DNA of 64,000 bases from Trichostrongylus colubriformis (GCA_963978905.1 OZ022258.1:27346716-27410715); one strand, 5' to 3'; shown: positions 1-11,661, counted from the first letter of the stretch. The notes: generated from the sequence alone by a model not told the origin. Made by a program: numbers and translations.

Positions 1-40
1 CGAATGCAAGCTTTCGTCTGGGTTTTTCTTATTTATTCAA

Positions 41-433
41 AGGCACCATTAGGGGTAAGAAAAAACTGAGATCTGGGAGTACATGTTCTCTGGAACGAAT
101 TTTCTACTTTAGAAGGGGTCACATGTGGTGAAAAACGCATAAAAAAACGCGACATGGGGTCTTATGGCGGCCCCGCAACTCGTCATGCCGTTATGCCGTT
201 ATGCGCCCGGGGGGTCGACGTGGATGGGCGGGACAACAATCGCGGCCGGCTGGTTCAGACTCTGGCCTGTTTTCTGTCCACTCCGACCAGAGACGCAGAG
301 GAAGAGGGAGAGAAGAGGGATTTTTGGGTTCCTATTTCTCGGTTTTTTTCGCCGTTTTATGTTGTTCTTTCCCTACTGAGCACCTCTACTTTCGTAATCC
401 CCCAATTTGCCAAACTTACCCCTAACGGTGTCT
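41..433. mobile_element. MITE, AGG...CCT / TTAA class, family A copy 1
   Basis: Non-autonomous element of 393 bp with inverted ends: AGGCACCATTAGGGG at the left and CCCCTAACGGTGTCT at the right. The flanks are TCAA (37-40) and TTAA (434-437), which fits a 4-bp TTRA-type target duplication that has aged. It shares its body with 46782-47183 and 38641-38786, including the segment reading ACCACATGTGAC or its complement and a Pro/Arg-rich pseudo-ORF in the GC-rich middle. The open frames inside are not genes; they recur only because the repeat recurs. No transposase is encoded. Confidence 0.75.
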
Positions 434-1331
434 TTAAAATCACTGGTATTATCATTTACTCAAATCTTGATACCGCTGGACGATTTCACCATCAAAGCTG
501 ATATGTGCATTACTTGGTCTCAAACGATGCGGCGATAAATAATACGATGCGGAATGTATCACCCTCCTATCACCCTCAATAATCCACACCTCAGAATTAG
601 TACGGCAAAGTTGATCATGGCACGTGGATCACGGCCTGTTCAAAACGATTTTCTCCAATATAATGAGCGCGCATCTCACCGGGAACCGCTCCACATACAT
701 ATGATAATGTAACCAGGAACTGCACCACATCTTTCCGGTCACCTAGTTTTCATACGGATGAGTTAGGGTATCCTCATCACCCTGGTTACCCCTATCACTG
801 ATTATTAATATTCTGAAATGAAAAACATTGGAAAATAGTTAGCAATTCTTCGATTATTGATGACAGGCGTTATCATTATTCGAAAATACGGGTCAAGAAG
901 GGAAGTTGAAAGTTATCGACGACGGCTGGAGATTTGTTCGTGTTCCCATCGCGAAGAATAGTTCTTTAGAATAAATTAGTGCCTTCGGGTAAGCAGTGCC
1001 GCAGGGTCCGATGCCGTGCCGCCAAGCGCAAACGGGTACCGCAAATTGAAGTATCATTTGCTGTAAAAGCACGAGGACTGTGCTCCCTTCGTTTCTTTGC
1101 TCTTTTTCTCTTTGTAATCCTTTCGAGAACGTAACTATCTTCGAGTTTGTCTAGTCGCCAATTGCCATCGTAAGAGTCAATTGCAGCAACGATTTTAAAA
1201 ATGTTCCTCGTGAAACCTTTGCGAAAATGCTATCATCAAGATACACATATTTTCCATTCGAATGCAAAATCAGCGTATGAATTGCTTCGTTATTTTCTTT
1301 ATTAGGATTGCTTGTTGCCGTTTCTCGCCAC
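434..1331. other. Unassigned intergenic sequence
   Basis: I see no gene here. Short stretches (about 540-600 and 770-800, rich in TATCACCCT-like words) resemble sequence near 44577, so this is probably old dispersed repeat. No open frame has supporting splice sites. Confidence 0.4.
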
Positions 1332-1417
1332 ACGACGCCATATTGGCTTTTCCTGCAGTAGGCCGCGTGCCTACACGACGCCATATCGGCTTTTTCTGCA
1401 CTAGGCCGCGTTCCTAT
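1332..1417. repeat. Two-copy tandem duplication, 43-bp unit
   Basis: The words ACGACGCCATAT and TAGGCCGCGT recur at 1332 and 1375 with a 43-bp period and only a few substitutions between the copies. It is a local duplication in non-coding sequence. Confidence 0.75.
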
Positions 1418-1443
1418 ACGTGGATTCCAGTTTGGTCTAACAC

Positions 1444-2771
1444 GGAAGGCCCATGAGGTCATGGTGAGCTTTTTAGAAACGGTTTTTTGCATTTTATAGG
1501 GTCACATACATGAAGCAAAAAACCGGTCTCAAATTCGGCTAAATGGTTTTGGGGGGGTCAAAAAATGAGTGACAAAAGTTACTTGGAAAGAAGCAATTTT
1601 GACCAGCTTGTTGCAATGCTTTCCAGCTGCGGCGTTCAGTATCTGCATATCAGAAGTCTGTCTTCAAACCTACGCCAAAACCACTGCGAGCTAGTTCAAA
1701 AATGTAGAATCACTTATGGTAACTGCTAAACGAAGCAAAGAAAACTGATAGGGGACGCACAGGTAAGTGCAGTTGCAGTGGTTGGATGGCGGAATGGATA
1801 GGGAGATGGATTGGCATTGGCACGGTGGAGGGGGTGTCTGTGGTTCAAGTCCCCTCGACGTTCTTGCTTTTGCATTTTCTTAATTTTCTTTGCCAGCGCC
1901 ATACTATTTGCGTACGTGCAAAATGATTGCAATTTTCGTCGCTGGTGCACGAAAGTGACCTCGTTTGCAAGCTTTCTGTGGTTGAAGTGTTTGGACCCTT
2001 CGGTGCCCCTAGCACGCGTACCAAGCGTTTTCCTACGAAACTAGCGTGATATTCGTGCTCAGGAGACTCAATTAGCCCTAGATACAAAATACTATCCAGA
2101 TTGAGATTTTGACTCAAACTCGAGACAGTGGAGTGGACATGGGCCCATGGTCACTGCTCTACTTGAATAGACGAACAGCTTACAGCCTCGACTGGAGCAT
2201 GTGCAGAATCAACGCATTCCAAGTGAACTGCACCTAGCAACAGCATGCGAAGGCGAAAGATAGCAAATATTTCCTTATATCGGCTAGCGACCTCCTTTCG
2301 TTGAGTGCTCTGTACTATGGCGGTAGTAGTACTATTGGTCGCCCAATTTTCCGAGTTTCGGTCGAAATCGCGATTAGGCTGAAAACTTGTCATCTAGGGT
2401 AGTTCGACCCCCTGAGCATGAATATCACACGTACTTTGCGGGAAAGCGCCTAGTTCCCCTGTTATGAGCGCTGGCAGGTCCAAATCAGTCATTCGCTAAG
2501 TACGCAAAAATACTGGAGATAGCGCTTCCCTGGTAGAGTAAAAATTGATTTTGCACATATTTGGCACGTATGGTCTTACATGAGCACAAATGGATGAAAA
2601 CTAGAAAATTACAAAAATTGGTCCTCAGTGGGGATCGAACCATCAACCATTTTCTGGGCCCCCCAAAACCATTTAGCCGATTTTGAAACCGGTTTTTTGC
2701 TTCATGTATGTGACCCTATAAAATGCAAAAAACCGTTTTGAGAAAGCTCACCATGACCTGATGGGCCTTCC
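1444..2771. mobile_element. Foldback element with about 115-bp terminal inverted repeats
   Basis: The left end (from GGAAGGCCCATGAGGTCATG) and the right end (to CATGACCTGATGGGCCTTCC) are inverted copies for about 115 bp, including the run GGGTCACATACATGAAGC on both sides. The interior carries a tRNA-like segment (1783-1862). The region 2100-2500 has phrases also seen in the large foldback family (a CTGAGCATGAATATCA-like word and GAAAACTTGT), so it is a distant relative of 7154-9086. No transposase frame was found and the target duplication is not clear. Confidence 0.65.
1783..1862 (+). pseudogene. tRNA-like (Leu/Ser type) relic inside a foldback
   Basis: A box-A-like stretch (TGGCGGAATGGAT, from about 1787) is followed about 40-45 bp later by a good B box (GGTTCAAGTCC, 1841-1851). 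That spacing suits a tRNA with a long variable arm, as in Leu or Ser tRNAs. The arms do not fold into a convincing cloverleaf, so it is a tRNA-derived relic or a SINE head rather than a working gene. Confidence 0.4.
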
Positions 2772-2789
2772 TTGTAAGGCCGCATTCAT

Positions 2790-3115
2790 ACTTTGCGCAT
2801 CGGCAGAAACAGTGGCAAAATCATGTTGTCGCCGCCGACCATAGCGGCAATCTGGTGACATGATCCATTTGTAAAACGCTCGACCCAGCCACAGTATGGT
2901 GTGACGATAGTCGGAGAGCCACGAATTCGAATTCGAATCTTGTCATAGTGCCCGGAACTGTGCCAAGACTCGAAGTTGAATTCCAAGCTCTCGACACGAT
3001 CATCATACTATGGTTGGTTGGGTCGAGCGTTTCACAAACGAAGCCATCACCAAAGTGCCGGTGTGGTTGAAGGCGGGGCCATTGTTTTGCCGCCGGCGCT
3101 GGTGCTCCAAGTATG
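2790..3115. repeat. Degenerate palindrome
   Basis: 2867-2912 (with AAAACGCTCGACCCAGCC) and 2993-3041 (GGTTGGGTCGAGCGTTTCAC) are inverted copies. Weaker inverted similarity extends outward through GCCGCCG/GCCGCCGGCG-type sequence to about 2790 and 3115. The open frames on the minus strand run through the palindrome and look like by-products of it. Confidence 0.5.
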
Positions 3116-3304
3116 AACGGTATCAGAGGTTTGGTGCCATTTCAGTTTCGTGATTCTCCCAAAACTGTTTATTTATGGCACATTTTTGCATGAAATGGCT
3201 TATGTGCCTACATAAGAGAGGGGATTTAGGTGTTGAAGGACTTTTTAGGTTTTTAAAATTTTTACCAGCTCTACCTAATGCTCTCGCCAATTGGGCTGTT
3301 TCAG

Positions 3305-3439
3305 ATGCGCCGTCAAGAGGAAAGCATGGCTAAGCTAGAGCAAGATTTGGATGCTATTCGTTATCTAGTTCAGGACTATTACCAAGCCAAAGTTGGTGAC
3401 ACGTTAAATGGGCGCGATGATGCCTGTCGTATACAGTAA
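3305..3439 (+). CDS. Terminal exon, short coiled-coil-like C-terminus (partial gene)
   Basis: A clean nematode-type acceptor (CTGTTTCAG, ending at 3304) is followed by 44 open codons and TAA at 3437-3439. The frame used starts with ATG directly after the acceptor, but this is probably an internal Met. Residues 1-30 (MRRQEESMAKLEQDLDAIRY and on) have a heptad-like charged/hydrophobic pattern typical of a C-terminal helix or coiled coil. The tail is hydrophilic (GDTLNGRDDACRIQ). An AT-rich 3' flank with ATATAATAACG-like words at about 3620-3640 could hold the poly(A) site. The upstream exons were not identified, because the sequence to the left is foldback repeat, so the protein is unnamed. The splice site and codon quality are seen; the gene call is inferred. 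Confidence 0.6.
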   Translation: MRRQEESMAKLEQDLDAIRYLVQDYYQAKVGDTLNGRDDACRIQ

Positions 3440-5574
3440 CTCGATCTTGTGCCAGTGCTCAACTTGTACGCTCCATGTTTTCCATGTAAATTCCACCATC
3501 GATCATGTACAGTTTTTCAACATATTCATGCACTTCATCGACAAATACGTGTGAGTGTTGCGTTCCCTCATTGCCTGCCTGCCTGCCTTACCCCAATCCT
3601 GCGTTCTTAAATTATATGTATTATATATAATAACGTAATAATATTGGTGCTGTAGAAGTGTTCTTGTTGAAAGCATGCCTAAATCGACGGTCGAATCTCA
3701 TCGTCACAGTGGTTTAGACCGAAGTAAACTGTGTAGTGTGCTCAACACACATTGTTTCATGTACAGTTGTCGGTAAATAGTTGGCAATTTTCGAGACTAG
3801 AAGAAAATACTTTTTTTGCTCCATTTTGAGTGTCACTTATGTTGTATGTGTGTTACTATTAATGTTGGACTCGTTGGCGTTGTATTCTTCAAAGATTTCT
3901 CGTTGGGGTGTAGTCATCATTTCATTGTTGAAGACTCCCATGTCATTGTCAATGAACATGGCTTGTATTCGAAATTTTTATTGCATTGATTTCGTAATAC
4001 GGCTACCTATATCGGGAATGAAGAGGAAGTCTGTGAAAGAAGTTGTTGATACTGAGGCTTTCCTTGATCGGGATTCCTTATTCTGAAAGGAATCAGGCTT
4101 GTTACGACAACTAGAAGAGAAAGAGTTTCGAACAGAAAAGTACATGGCATTACTTCCCTGTTTCTAGAAATTTTGAACTGATGTTAAGACAATTATTGGT
4201 ACGACCCCACCTTTGTCGCACCAAATTATATTAAGGCTGTTTCGCGCATAAGTTACACAGCAACCTTAGAGGCAGTTATAGGAGTGATCAGGGTCAAGCA
4301 CCGTTGAGGAATCCTCACACGGGGGAGGTCATATTTGGTCCGCTAAGGGGGGGTCGTAATCGTTGAGGTAGGCAGTGATCTACCGAATTTCTCAGACTGA
4401 GGGCATAAAGTGTAAGAGCAAAAATGACAAAAGTGACTAATTGGGTTCCAACCCGAAACTATTAGTTTAACCTGATCGTCATGGAAACCTCATGCTTGGC
4501 GCGATCCGCAACGGAACCGGTCAACGCCAATAGCCCTTTCGCTGGATCGCCTAAACCGAAACCAAATACAGAGACACCTCCAAAGTTCACCGATTAACCG
4601 TGGAAGGCGATATCTATCAACGGGTAGCACCGTGGATGGACACTCCAGACACAATGGGATGAAAGCGAAAAATAAGCTGGTATGGACTTCTTGTCTTACT
4701 ACGATTGCAAGTACGTAATCTGGTCTTAGCGGCCACTATGCGGACCGGAAAAGCGTTTGTATTCATTGAGAATAAGGATGGAATCCTCATGCATGGCGCA
4801 TCCCACAGAGAGGTGGACCAACGCTTCTCGCCCTCCCACTAGGCCTCCGAGAGCGAAGGTTGCATACTAGGAAAATTTCAGTCACAGTAAATCGTTTTTC
4901 TTTGGAAGAATCTTGGGAAGATCTCGCAAATTTGGCGAAAAAAAAAGTTTCCCTTAGCTGGCTTTCCTCGCAACTTCTGCTTTCGTTTTGAAGATTTGTA
5001 GTATAGGTAGTCGTTCGAAAGCGGCAACCTCTCAGACCTCACCTCACCGAACCGCACTCATATGGTTAATTTTGAAAGTCATGACCATTTGAATTGAAAC
5101 ACTTCACAATTTAACTCATCAAATCCTCAACTGGAAACCCATATCAAGAACTAAGCAACCATTAGGGAGCAAGCGGCCAATAAGATAGATCCAAGGGAGT
5201 TATTGAGAAAACAGTTTACAGCTGTTTGAAAGATGGGCTTTAGTTAAGGTATGAAGTATTCAAATATGTCCACATTTAGTATGGAGAAGATACCGCGCTC
5301 CATCGTTATCGCTGCGGCGCAGCCGCGCTCAATCCTTAATCGGTTTAAAATGCCACCCACAGTTATCTTTCGTTCTCGTTCGTTTTTTTTCGTTCTGTTT
5401 CGCCTTAGTTTTTTTGTTTTTTTTTAATGATGAAAAACGATTAAATTCTCTTTCGCTGTGCACGTTGGTGAAGAGAATTTGATCGTTCCGCCTGAAGTGT
5501 TGCCTTTCGATCTTATTGAATCATGCGATCAGTACAGAAGTATAAGGGGGTCGTATTGAGGCACCCTTTCTGAA
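3440..5574. other. Unassigned sequence, old dispersed repeat
   Basis: The first 200 bases are probably the 3' UTR of the exon ending at 3439. Beyond that I recognise no gene. 4440-4870 carries two loosely similar segments (CCTCATGCTTGGCGCG and CCTCATGCATGGCGCA), suggesting an old repeat. An open frame at 3781-4086 has hydrophobic stretches but no start codon or splice support. Confidence 0.35.
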
Positions 5575-5587
5575 GGGGGGGGGGGGG
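5575..5587 (+). repeat. G13 homopolymer tract
   Basis: Thirteen consecutive G, then A and a further GGGGG. It is one of five long G/C tracts in the window (see also 8506, 38222, 41249 and 51730). Confidence 0.95.
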
Positions 5588-7153
5588 AGGGGGTCGCGTT
5601 TTTTGAAAATTTTCCTCAACTGGACTTTTGACCCTGGGGGTAATTTATTATCACTCCTTTCAATCTTTGATACTGACCGGTGGTGGTTCTAACTACAAAA
5701 ACCTATAAACATCATTCTGCTATAATGTTCACTACTCTAAACGTCAATTATTCTTCGGACGAGTCGACCCCCTAGGAAGCGGGATCTGTTAGGAAAGACG
5801 CAGCCTGTTACGAACGATGTTTCTACGTATCATGAGGGCGCGCCTTTGACGCGAACCGCGCCCTTTTTGAACCCCCAGATCCCATTCGGCTGATTAACTT
5901 TACGAGTTTCTCACTCGAAGGTCTTTACATCCACATAGATCACTTAACCACGTAAACGTTGGGCATACTTATTATACAAGAGCGAAAATTTGGGGTTTGA
6001 AAGATCAATGTAAGTTCAGTACACGAACATATGAGACTCATGTGGCCAGTCATATATCCCAAGATTCGCCTGCAGATGCTTCTGTTGAGTTTGAATTTTT
6101 AGATCTGGACTAAAGTCTCTCAAAGTGATAAGATGACTCAAAGCCACCGAAAAGGAATGCTTATTCTACAGAAATTGGGAAAGTTTGTGATGCTAAATTT
6201 CAAGTGCATTCACAACAGCTTTTTCGATAATAGAGCAGTATGCCCTCACAAACTCAAGATCTTGATAGTAGGAGCTAAAATACATAACTCGATAGGATTC
6301 AACTTGAGCAACATCCAGGGCCGAGATTATCTCAAGGAAATTTTTGAGAAATACACTTCCAAATCTACCAAATCTACCCTTAGGATGAGACCCGCTGAAT
6401 ACGACTATCGGTACTTATGATAAAGTTGTGCCCACAAAAAAAACCATCGATTTGTAATCTTAATATTGAGCTTCCATATTAAGTTAGTAGGTGCAATACA
6501 CACGTCTGCTTTTTTTTTGTTCTCTTTTTACAACATTCTCCCTCCCATTAGACAAAATGTTTATATCATTCTGATAGTCTTTTTTCGCACTGATAAACGG
6601 TATTATTTGTTCCCCAAATCATTGCATTCTTTACAGTTTCGAGGCCAAAACGTAATCAACGTAAAAATGTTGCTGAAACCGCTCAGAACATCTGCAGTGT
6701 CTGCGAAAAAGTCGCTGTAGGAATTTAATGAGGGCAGAACAGAGATGTTTTGCAAAATTCGAAAATGACGACTTTGAGTTGGACGATAACCCAGCAGCAG
6801 AGGACCACGAAGTGCGACGATGTCAAACTCGCCGTTTTCGAACATTGCGAGCTGGTGCGAATCATTTTAGTGCTGCGCGCATTCTATGTCATCCTTTTCA
6901 GGCGTCACAGATGCCCAGAAAGCCTTTTTGATAAACATAGAAGAACGGATGTCGAGATTGCAGATTTTTCCTTTTAGGTATAACATTTCTGAGCCTCAAA
7001 AATACAGGACAACTGAATGTCGCGGAAAAGGAACAACAACATTCTGTGAAGTAGGAAAAGCTCTGTTGGACAGATCCATACACTTTGTCGAACTGCAAAG
7101 AAAACGTTGCGAAATAATGGAGAAAAGGAGAACTTAACGAACAACCCTGCTCT
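5588..7153. other. Unassigned AT-rich sequence
   Basis: 5640-5800 resembles 44270-44450 (CAATCTTTGATACTGACCGG-like and GAGTCGACC words), again an old dispersed repeat. A 95-codon frame at 6133-6420 and the frames at 6466-6977 have ATG starts but no flanking splice sites or recognisable domain. I do not call them genes. Confidence 0.35.
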
Positions 7154-7321
7154 AGGCTCCCGGGTCACCGTGGCCATTCGGGATGAGTTGTATATCTTCC
7201 TATGAAGTTTCAAACGGGGATCTCAAATCTGCCCTCCAAATCTGCTAAACGATTCTGGGAAGAATGTCACGGACGCCTGATAGATACGAAAGATACGGCG
7301 CGCCAGAAAACATGCTGTGAG

Positions 7322-7392
7322 AGCTCGATTGGAGCAGCTGGTAGGATGACAGACTACAACTTGGGACATGAGAGTTCGAATCTTTGTTGCAT
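7322..7392 (+). pseudogene. tRNA-like relic in the left arm of the foldback
   Basis: TGGAGCAGCTGG matches a type-2 Pol III A box and AGTTCGAATC matches the B box, with tRNA-like spacing. The anticodon and acceptor stems are degraded. Its inverted partner at 8823-8890 is better preserved. Confidence 0.45.
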
Positions 7393-8505
7393 TTGCTAGT
7401 TCTGCTTTTGCCTTAAGTGTTTGTTAAACGTTTGCAAAACGCTTCTACGCTTCATGAAAGCATCTCGCGTCCCTCACTGATGAGTATTATGTGAGAACTG
7501 GTTCTTTTCTGGATAATTGAACATTCTTCCCATCTTTTTCACCCTATTATTCAGCGATTACGAGGAGCTTGGCGTTGTTGCGTAAAACGACTATTCGTGC
7601 TCAGGGGCTCGAACCACCCCTTTGTGCAAATTTTTAGCCAAATCGAGTTTTTGGCCCAACTTCGGATAATTAGGGGTGCCGAGGGGATAAGTAGTAGCTT
7701 TTGAATTTTTTCCACAAAAATTCGTGCATCCTGGATAAGGATGACCTAGACACATCTATTACAGATATTCATCACAAAAATATACATAACAGGCGTCAAA
7801 TAAGGGCATTTTCTCGGCAAGGGTCAACGACTTCTCGTTCGCTGAATGAGCTACCAGCCCATAGCCCATGAATTTTTTCGAAACTTGGTCAAATTCTCGA
7901 ACTGGCTGAAAACTTGTACCTTGGGTGAATTTCATATCCTGAACACGAAAAGCACACTGGTTTTGCATGAGAGCGACTGGCTCGCGCGCTAGGTGCCGAA
8001 CTTACCAAGTAATAGTATTATTTGTTCAGAAAACCTCCATAACTGCACTCCCAGAATCATTTAGTAGATTGGAGGGCACATTTGAGATCCCTGTTTGAAA
8101 CTACATAGGAACATATTTAATTGTCTTGAATGGCCAGGGAGCGGAGTTACGGAGCTTTTCCTGATTAACTGGTGCTATTACATGATACGTTCGGAAGTTT
8201 ATGGCTCGCGAGCCAGACGTTTTCGCGCGAAATCAGGGACATTTTCGCTTATAGGGGGCCAAACTACCCCACTGTGCAAGTTTTCAGCCAGTTCGAGAAT
8301 TTGACCAAATTTCGGTAAAATTCATGAGCTATTGGCCGGCCGCCCATTCAGCGAAGGAAAATTCATTGACCCTTGCCGAGAAAATGCCCTTATTTAACGT
8401 CTGTTACGTATATTTTTGTCATGAGCATCTGTGATAGATATGTCTAGGTTATCTTTGTTCAGGTTGCACCATTTTTTGTGAAAAAAATTTAAAAAGTACT
8501 ACCTA

Positions 8506-8523
8506 CCCCCCCCCCCCCCCCCC
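8506..8523 (+). repeat. C18 homopolymer tract
   Basis: Eighteen consecutive C lie inside the right arm of the foldback. The matching position in the left arm (around 7675) lacks it, so it expanded after the arms formed. Confidence 0.95.
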
Positions 8524-8822
8524 GGTACCCCTAATTTTCCGAAGTTGGGCCAAAAACTCGATTTGGCTGAAAATTTGCACAGAGGGGTAGTTCGAGCCCC
8601 TGAGCACGAATATCATAGTCCTTTTACGCAACAACGCCAAGCTCCTCGTAATCGCTGAATAATAGGGTGAAAAAGATGGGAAGAATGTTCAATTATCCAG
8701 ACCAGAAAAGAACCAGTTCTCACATAATACTCATCAGTGAGGGACGCGAGATGCTTTAATGAAGCGTAAAAGCGTTTTGCAAACGTCCAGCAAACACTAA
8801 GGTGAAAGCAAAACTAGCAAAT

Positions 8823-8890
8823 GCATCAATGATTCGAACTCTCACGCCCCAAATTGCAGTCCGGCACCCTACCAGCTGCTCCATTCGGGC
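8823..8890 (-). pseudogene. tRNA-like relic, Cys-type loop, right arm of the foldback
   Basis: Read on the minus strand it has an A box TGGAGCAGCTGG and a B box AGTTCGAATC, with CTGCAAT where a 7-nt anticodon loop would be. GCA at the anticodon position is the Cys anticodon. The anticodon stem pairs only partly and the acceptor stem is lost, so this is a tRNA-derived relic and not a gene. Confidence 0.45.
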
Positions 8891-9086
8891 TCTCCCGGCA
8901 GGTTTTCCGGCGTCGTATATGAACCGGCCTCACAGCTTGCGCCGTATCTTTCGTATCTTTCAGGCGTCCGTAACATTCTTCCCAGAATCGTTTAGCAGAT
9001 TTGGAAGGCAGATTTGAGATCCCCGTTTGAAACTTCATAGGAAGATATACAACTCATCCCGAATGGCCACGGTGACCCGGGAGCCT

Positions 9087-9673
9087 TTCCTGTGAGCTTG
9101 TGCAAGGTACAACTACCGACCAATGGCCTTTCTGTTTTCAAAGGCAACCTGACCATCTTCAAATAAGATTGCGCACGTCGCTGAGGATTTCTGCACGAGT
9201 TACCGTATAGAATACGACCTTCTTCTGCGACATTTATAAGCCACAATGCGGCCCTTCTCTTTCAGATTTTGAGGATTTCTTAACTCATGCTTGATCCCGA
9301 CAACAAACTGTGACCAAGTTATGATAACATTGCGGTCTGCGTGAATAATCTGGACTCTTTTCATCGCAACCCCTCATCACTTCAATTTATCAGACCGAGT
9401 GCATTCCGAGAACCATATTGTGTTCGAAGGCTGCATTGTGTGCTGCAGCGTCTTATCCGAGTCGTATCAGGCATGATGGCAGAATGACTCGAGTGGGTAC
9501 GGAGATCTATTCCAAAGCAAAATCGTGGCTTCAACTAGCAATGAGAAGTATATCACCTGAACTATAACAAAGCTGGAAGTGATTTCAAAGACTCACACTC
9601 TGACTTCGAACTTTTCGAGACCCCTGCAAGTGTTTCATTAGCATGCAATAACTAGGCGTCAAGCCCATTAATA
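9087..9673. other. Unassigned sequence
   Basis: No gene or repeat recognised. A CTCTTTCAG word at about 9258-9266 could act as a splice acceptor, but the frame behind it closes quickly. Confidence 0.3.
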
Positions 9674-9751
9674 TTAGGTTGAGTCGATATGAATCGGTCA
9701 AATTGGCAAAATTTCATCTTTATCTTACAACTTTCTATCGACAATTGGGAT

Positions 9752-10386
9752 TCACTCGTGATGTGCTCCATCCTTATCGAAAACCTTCTGTTACCGGTTG
9801 GGCAGATCGTGGATGCCCTTGCTCCAGAAGGCCATGGGCTGGGCCTAGAAGAAGTTCTCGAGTACCTTCTTGACGTCGTCGCGAGTTTTGAAGACTTGGC
9901 CGTCCAGGTGGCATTGGAGGTGGGAGAAAAGGTAGAAATCCGGAGGCCCAGGACTAGGGAGTACGGTGGGTGTGGAAGCACGGAGCAACTGTACGAGAGC
10001 AGCTATTCCTTCTTCAATCTCGCAATGTTCGGTCTCGCGTTGTCGTGCTCGAAGTAGACATGTGATCACCGCCGTTGCGAATCTTGGACATCTTCCTTCA
10101 ATTCTCGTCATCGACGAATGCAGACGTCGATTACTGGTGTACCTGCATCGAGCAGCTCTCAGTACTGTACGCCGTGTACGCTCCACCAAATGCGGTCCGT
10201 CTTCGATGGGATTGTCGCCCGACGCAATCTTCGAATGCTACAGCACACTGTACCTCTGGCGGGAGCATGCTCCTTGTAAACTTCCTTTGGGCATCTTCCG
10301 ATATTCGCGGGTTCTTGGCCAGATAGCGATAGAAGGAGCATGACGTTGCGGATAAGGTCTCTGAACGGCTTGAAATTTTGCAGCAT
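9752..10386 (-). pseudogene. mariner transposase relic
   Basis: Several minus-strand frames together give a mariner transposase. The N-terminal part reads NFKPFRDLIRNVMLLLSLSG. The C-terminal part follows the mariner pattern P-PYS-(P)D-L-x3-(D)-[FY]-HLFSHLQ, then a region ending PxAFWSKGIHDLP and a TGA at 9754-9752. The stretch PSPGPPDFYLFSHLQCHLDG contains the third catalytic Asp position. Frameshifts separate the parts, so the enzyme is dead. The start ATG (10386) follows a CCACC context. Frames on the plus strand over the same bases are antisense shadows. Confidence 0.75.
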
Positions 10387-10423
10387 GGTGGTGGAAAGAA
10401 ACTAGTTTGGAGTGTTTGTTCAA

Positions 10424-10881
10424 AGGCACACCACGCGATAATCAATGTGGTCCTTGCCTTCTCAGGACAGGTAGATCCTCGGATGATTGTGAAGACTGCA
10501 CCCTTTTTGCGGCGCCACGGCTCACCCCCACCTCGCACGGCCTGGTCAACCTGAGCCGAGTTGAGCCCACCGAGCCGAATCACACCCGGCTTAGACGAGG
10601 GAGAAATCTGCGATAAGACAAGATAAGGCAGCAGGCAGCGATATCAATAGCACAGGTAGCTTCAACAGGGAAGAACAGGTGATATCGGAGCATTTTGCGC
10701 GATATCATCGAGGAAAAGCTCCTTTATATTCTCCAATACTCGTACGAGCATTGAGGACAGGGAGCTTCATTTTTGGTGGTTTGGAGGGGTTTCTATTCAT
10801 TTATCTTCACTAGTGGGTAAACCAGCCTCTACATCCTGTAGCACGCGCGGTAGCTCTCACAATTTTTCGCGAACTGTGCCT
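10424..10881. mobile_element. MITE, AGG...CCT / TTAA class, family D copy 1 (nested)
   Basis: AGGCACACCACGCGATAAT at the left, and CGCGAACTGTGCCT at the right. It is flanked on both sides by TCAA (10420-10423, 10882-10885), a perfect 4-bp target duplication that is not palindromic. It interrupts the mariner element 9674-11014. Removing it and one TCAA leaves a sequence that matches the uninterrupted mariner at 41535-41560. A sister copy is at 54670-55122. The 150-codon minus frame through it is not a gene. Confidence 0.85.
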
Positions 10882-11014
10882 TCAACTGTATTTTGAAGAG
10901 CTTTTTATACTCATTCCAACAGTATCTCCCGCATCCATTTTCCTTGACTCTTTGCGGAGTTATGATTTTTGGAGTCATCACTACCATTTGTCCGAGTCAT
11001 ATCGACCAGCCTAG

Positions 11015-11661
11015 TAATTTTCACCGTAGACACATTATCCTTTGAGGCCTCGAAAGATGTTGCCCTCCTCATATGGGCATTTTATGCAGAAAGTTTTTGA
11101 TTTAGTGTTGTTGGCTTTATATGTACCAGGGCTCTTTTCTCACCTGTAGAATACCACCCTCGCATCGCGAGTTACTTGAAAAATTGAGTAAAAATCGCTG
11201 AACTCCCATTTTCCTACGAAGCTTCTCGAAAAGAATACGAGGAACTTGGGCGTGTAGATGGGCTGTCGCTTGGCATCGCGGATTTTTCGGTAAAATCCCT
11301 TGCTTTCCGCTTTTACCGTCTAATTCAATACCTAATTCTTGCTATTCCTTGAATTATTTTGACTAGTTACAAAATTTCCTTGCATTCAGAAACAACGTCT
11401 AGAATGGGCTCTTGGAACTGTGGTTCTCCAGCAACCATGTATATCAAGGACTTGCAGGTCGAATTGCTCCGAAAGAAGAGTCATCCATTCGTATTTTTCA
11501 TTGGGAATTGCCTCCAAACTCAAGGCAACAATTGAAGAGGCTTGTTAAAACCACTTTTGGTAAAGCTAAAATGAAGGCGACCACCCCTTTTCTCTGTGAC
11601 CCAAAATCCTGGATTAGGTAACGTATATAAAAAAAAACACCATCATCGTACTCTAACTTAC
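11015..11661. other. Sequence downstream of the Lys/Ser-repeat exon
   Basis: On the minus strand this would be intron or 3' sequence of the gene whose exon ends at 11662. I found no second exon with confidence. The frame continues open past the GTAAGT donor for about 55 codons, which could alternatively be read-through coding. Confidence 0.3.

Larger units (their letters stand above)
7154..9086. mobile_element. Large foldback element (1.9 kb), most complete copy
   Basis: It begins AGGCTCCCGGGTCACCGTGG and ends with the inverted copy CCACGGTGACCCGGGAGCCT. Most of the element is two inverted arms: 7440-8040 pairs with 8200-8780. A block of about 65 bp (TTTCAAACGGGGATCTCAAA-type) occurs three times: at 7195, inverted at 8046, and inverted at 8986. 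Each arm also has a tRNA-like segment. There is no transposase frame and no clear target duplication. Relatives are at 22938-24081, 29950-32862 and 48700-49030, plus a more distant one at 1444-2771. Confidence 0.75.
9674..11014 (-). mobile_element. mariner-like element, decayed, with a nested MITE
   Basis: The ends are inverted copies: TTAGGTTGAGTCGATATGAA at the left and the complement of a TCGATATGACTCGGACAAAT-type end at the right, with TA on both sides (9672-9673 and 11015-11016). The transposase lies on the minus strand (9752-10386). A 458-bp MITE (10424-10881) sits in what was the 5' untranslated part. The related copy at 41416-42290 lacks this insertion and shows the empty site. Confidence 0.8.

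Noticed and set aside
3781..4086. 101-codon plus-strand frame with two hydrophobic stretches (receptor-like)
   Set aside because: It opens at TTG, has no splice sites or recognised receptor motif, and composition alone is not enough.
6133..6420. 95-codon plus-strand frame starting MTQSHRKG
   Set aside because: No flanking splice sites, no domain and no second line of evidence. It remains possible as a small gene.
9689..10583. Open frames of 122-150 codons on both strands
   Set aside because: The plus frames are antisense to a mariner transposase relic and the 150-codon minus frame runs across a MITE boundary.
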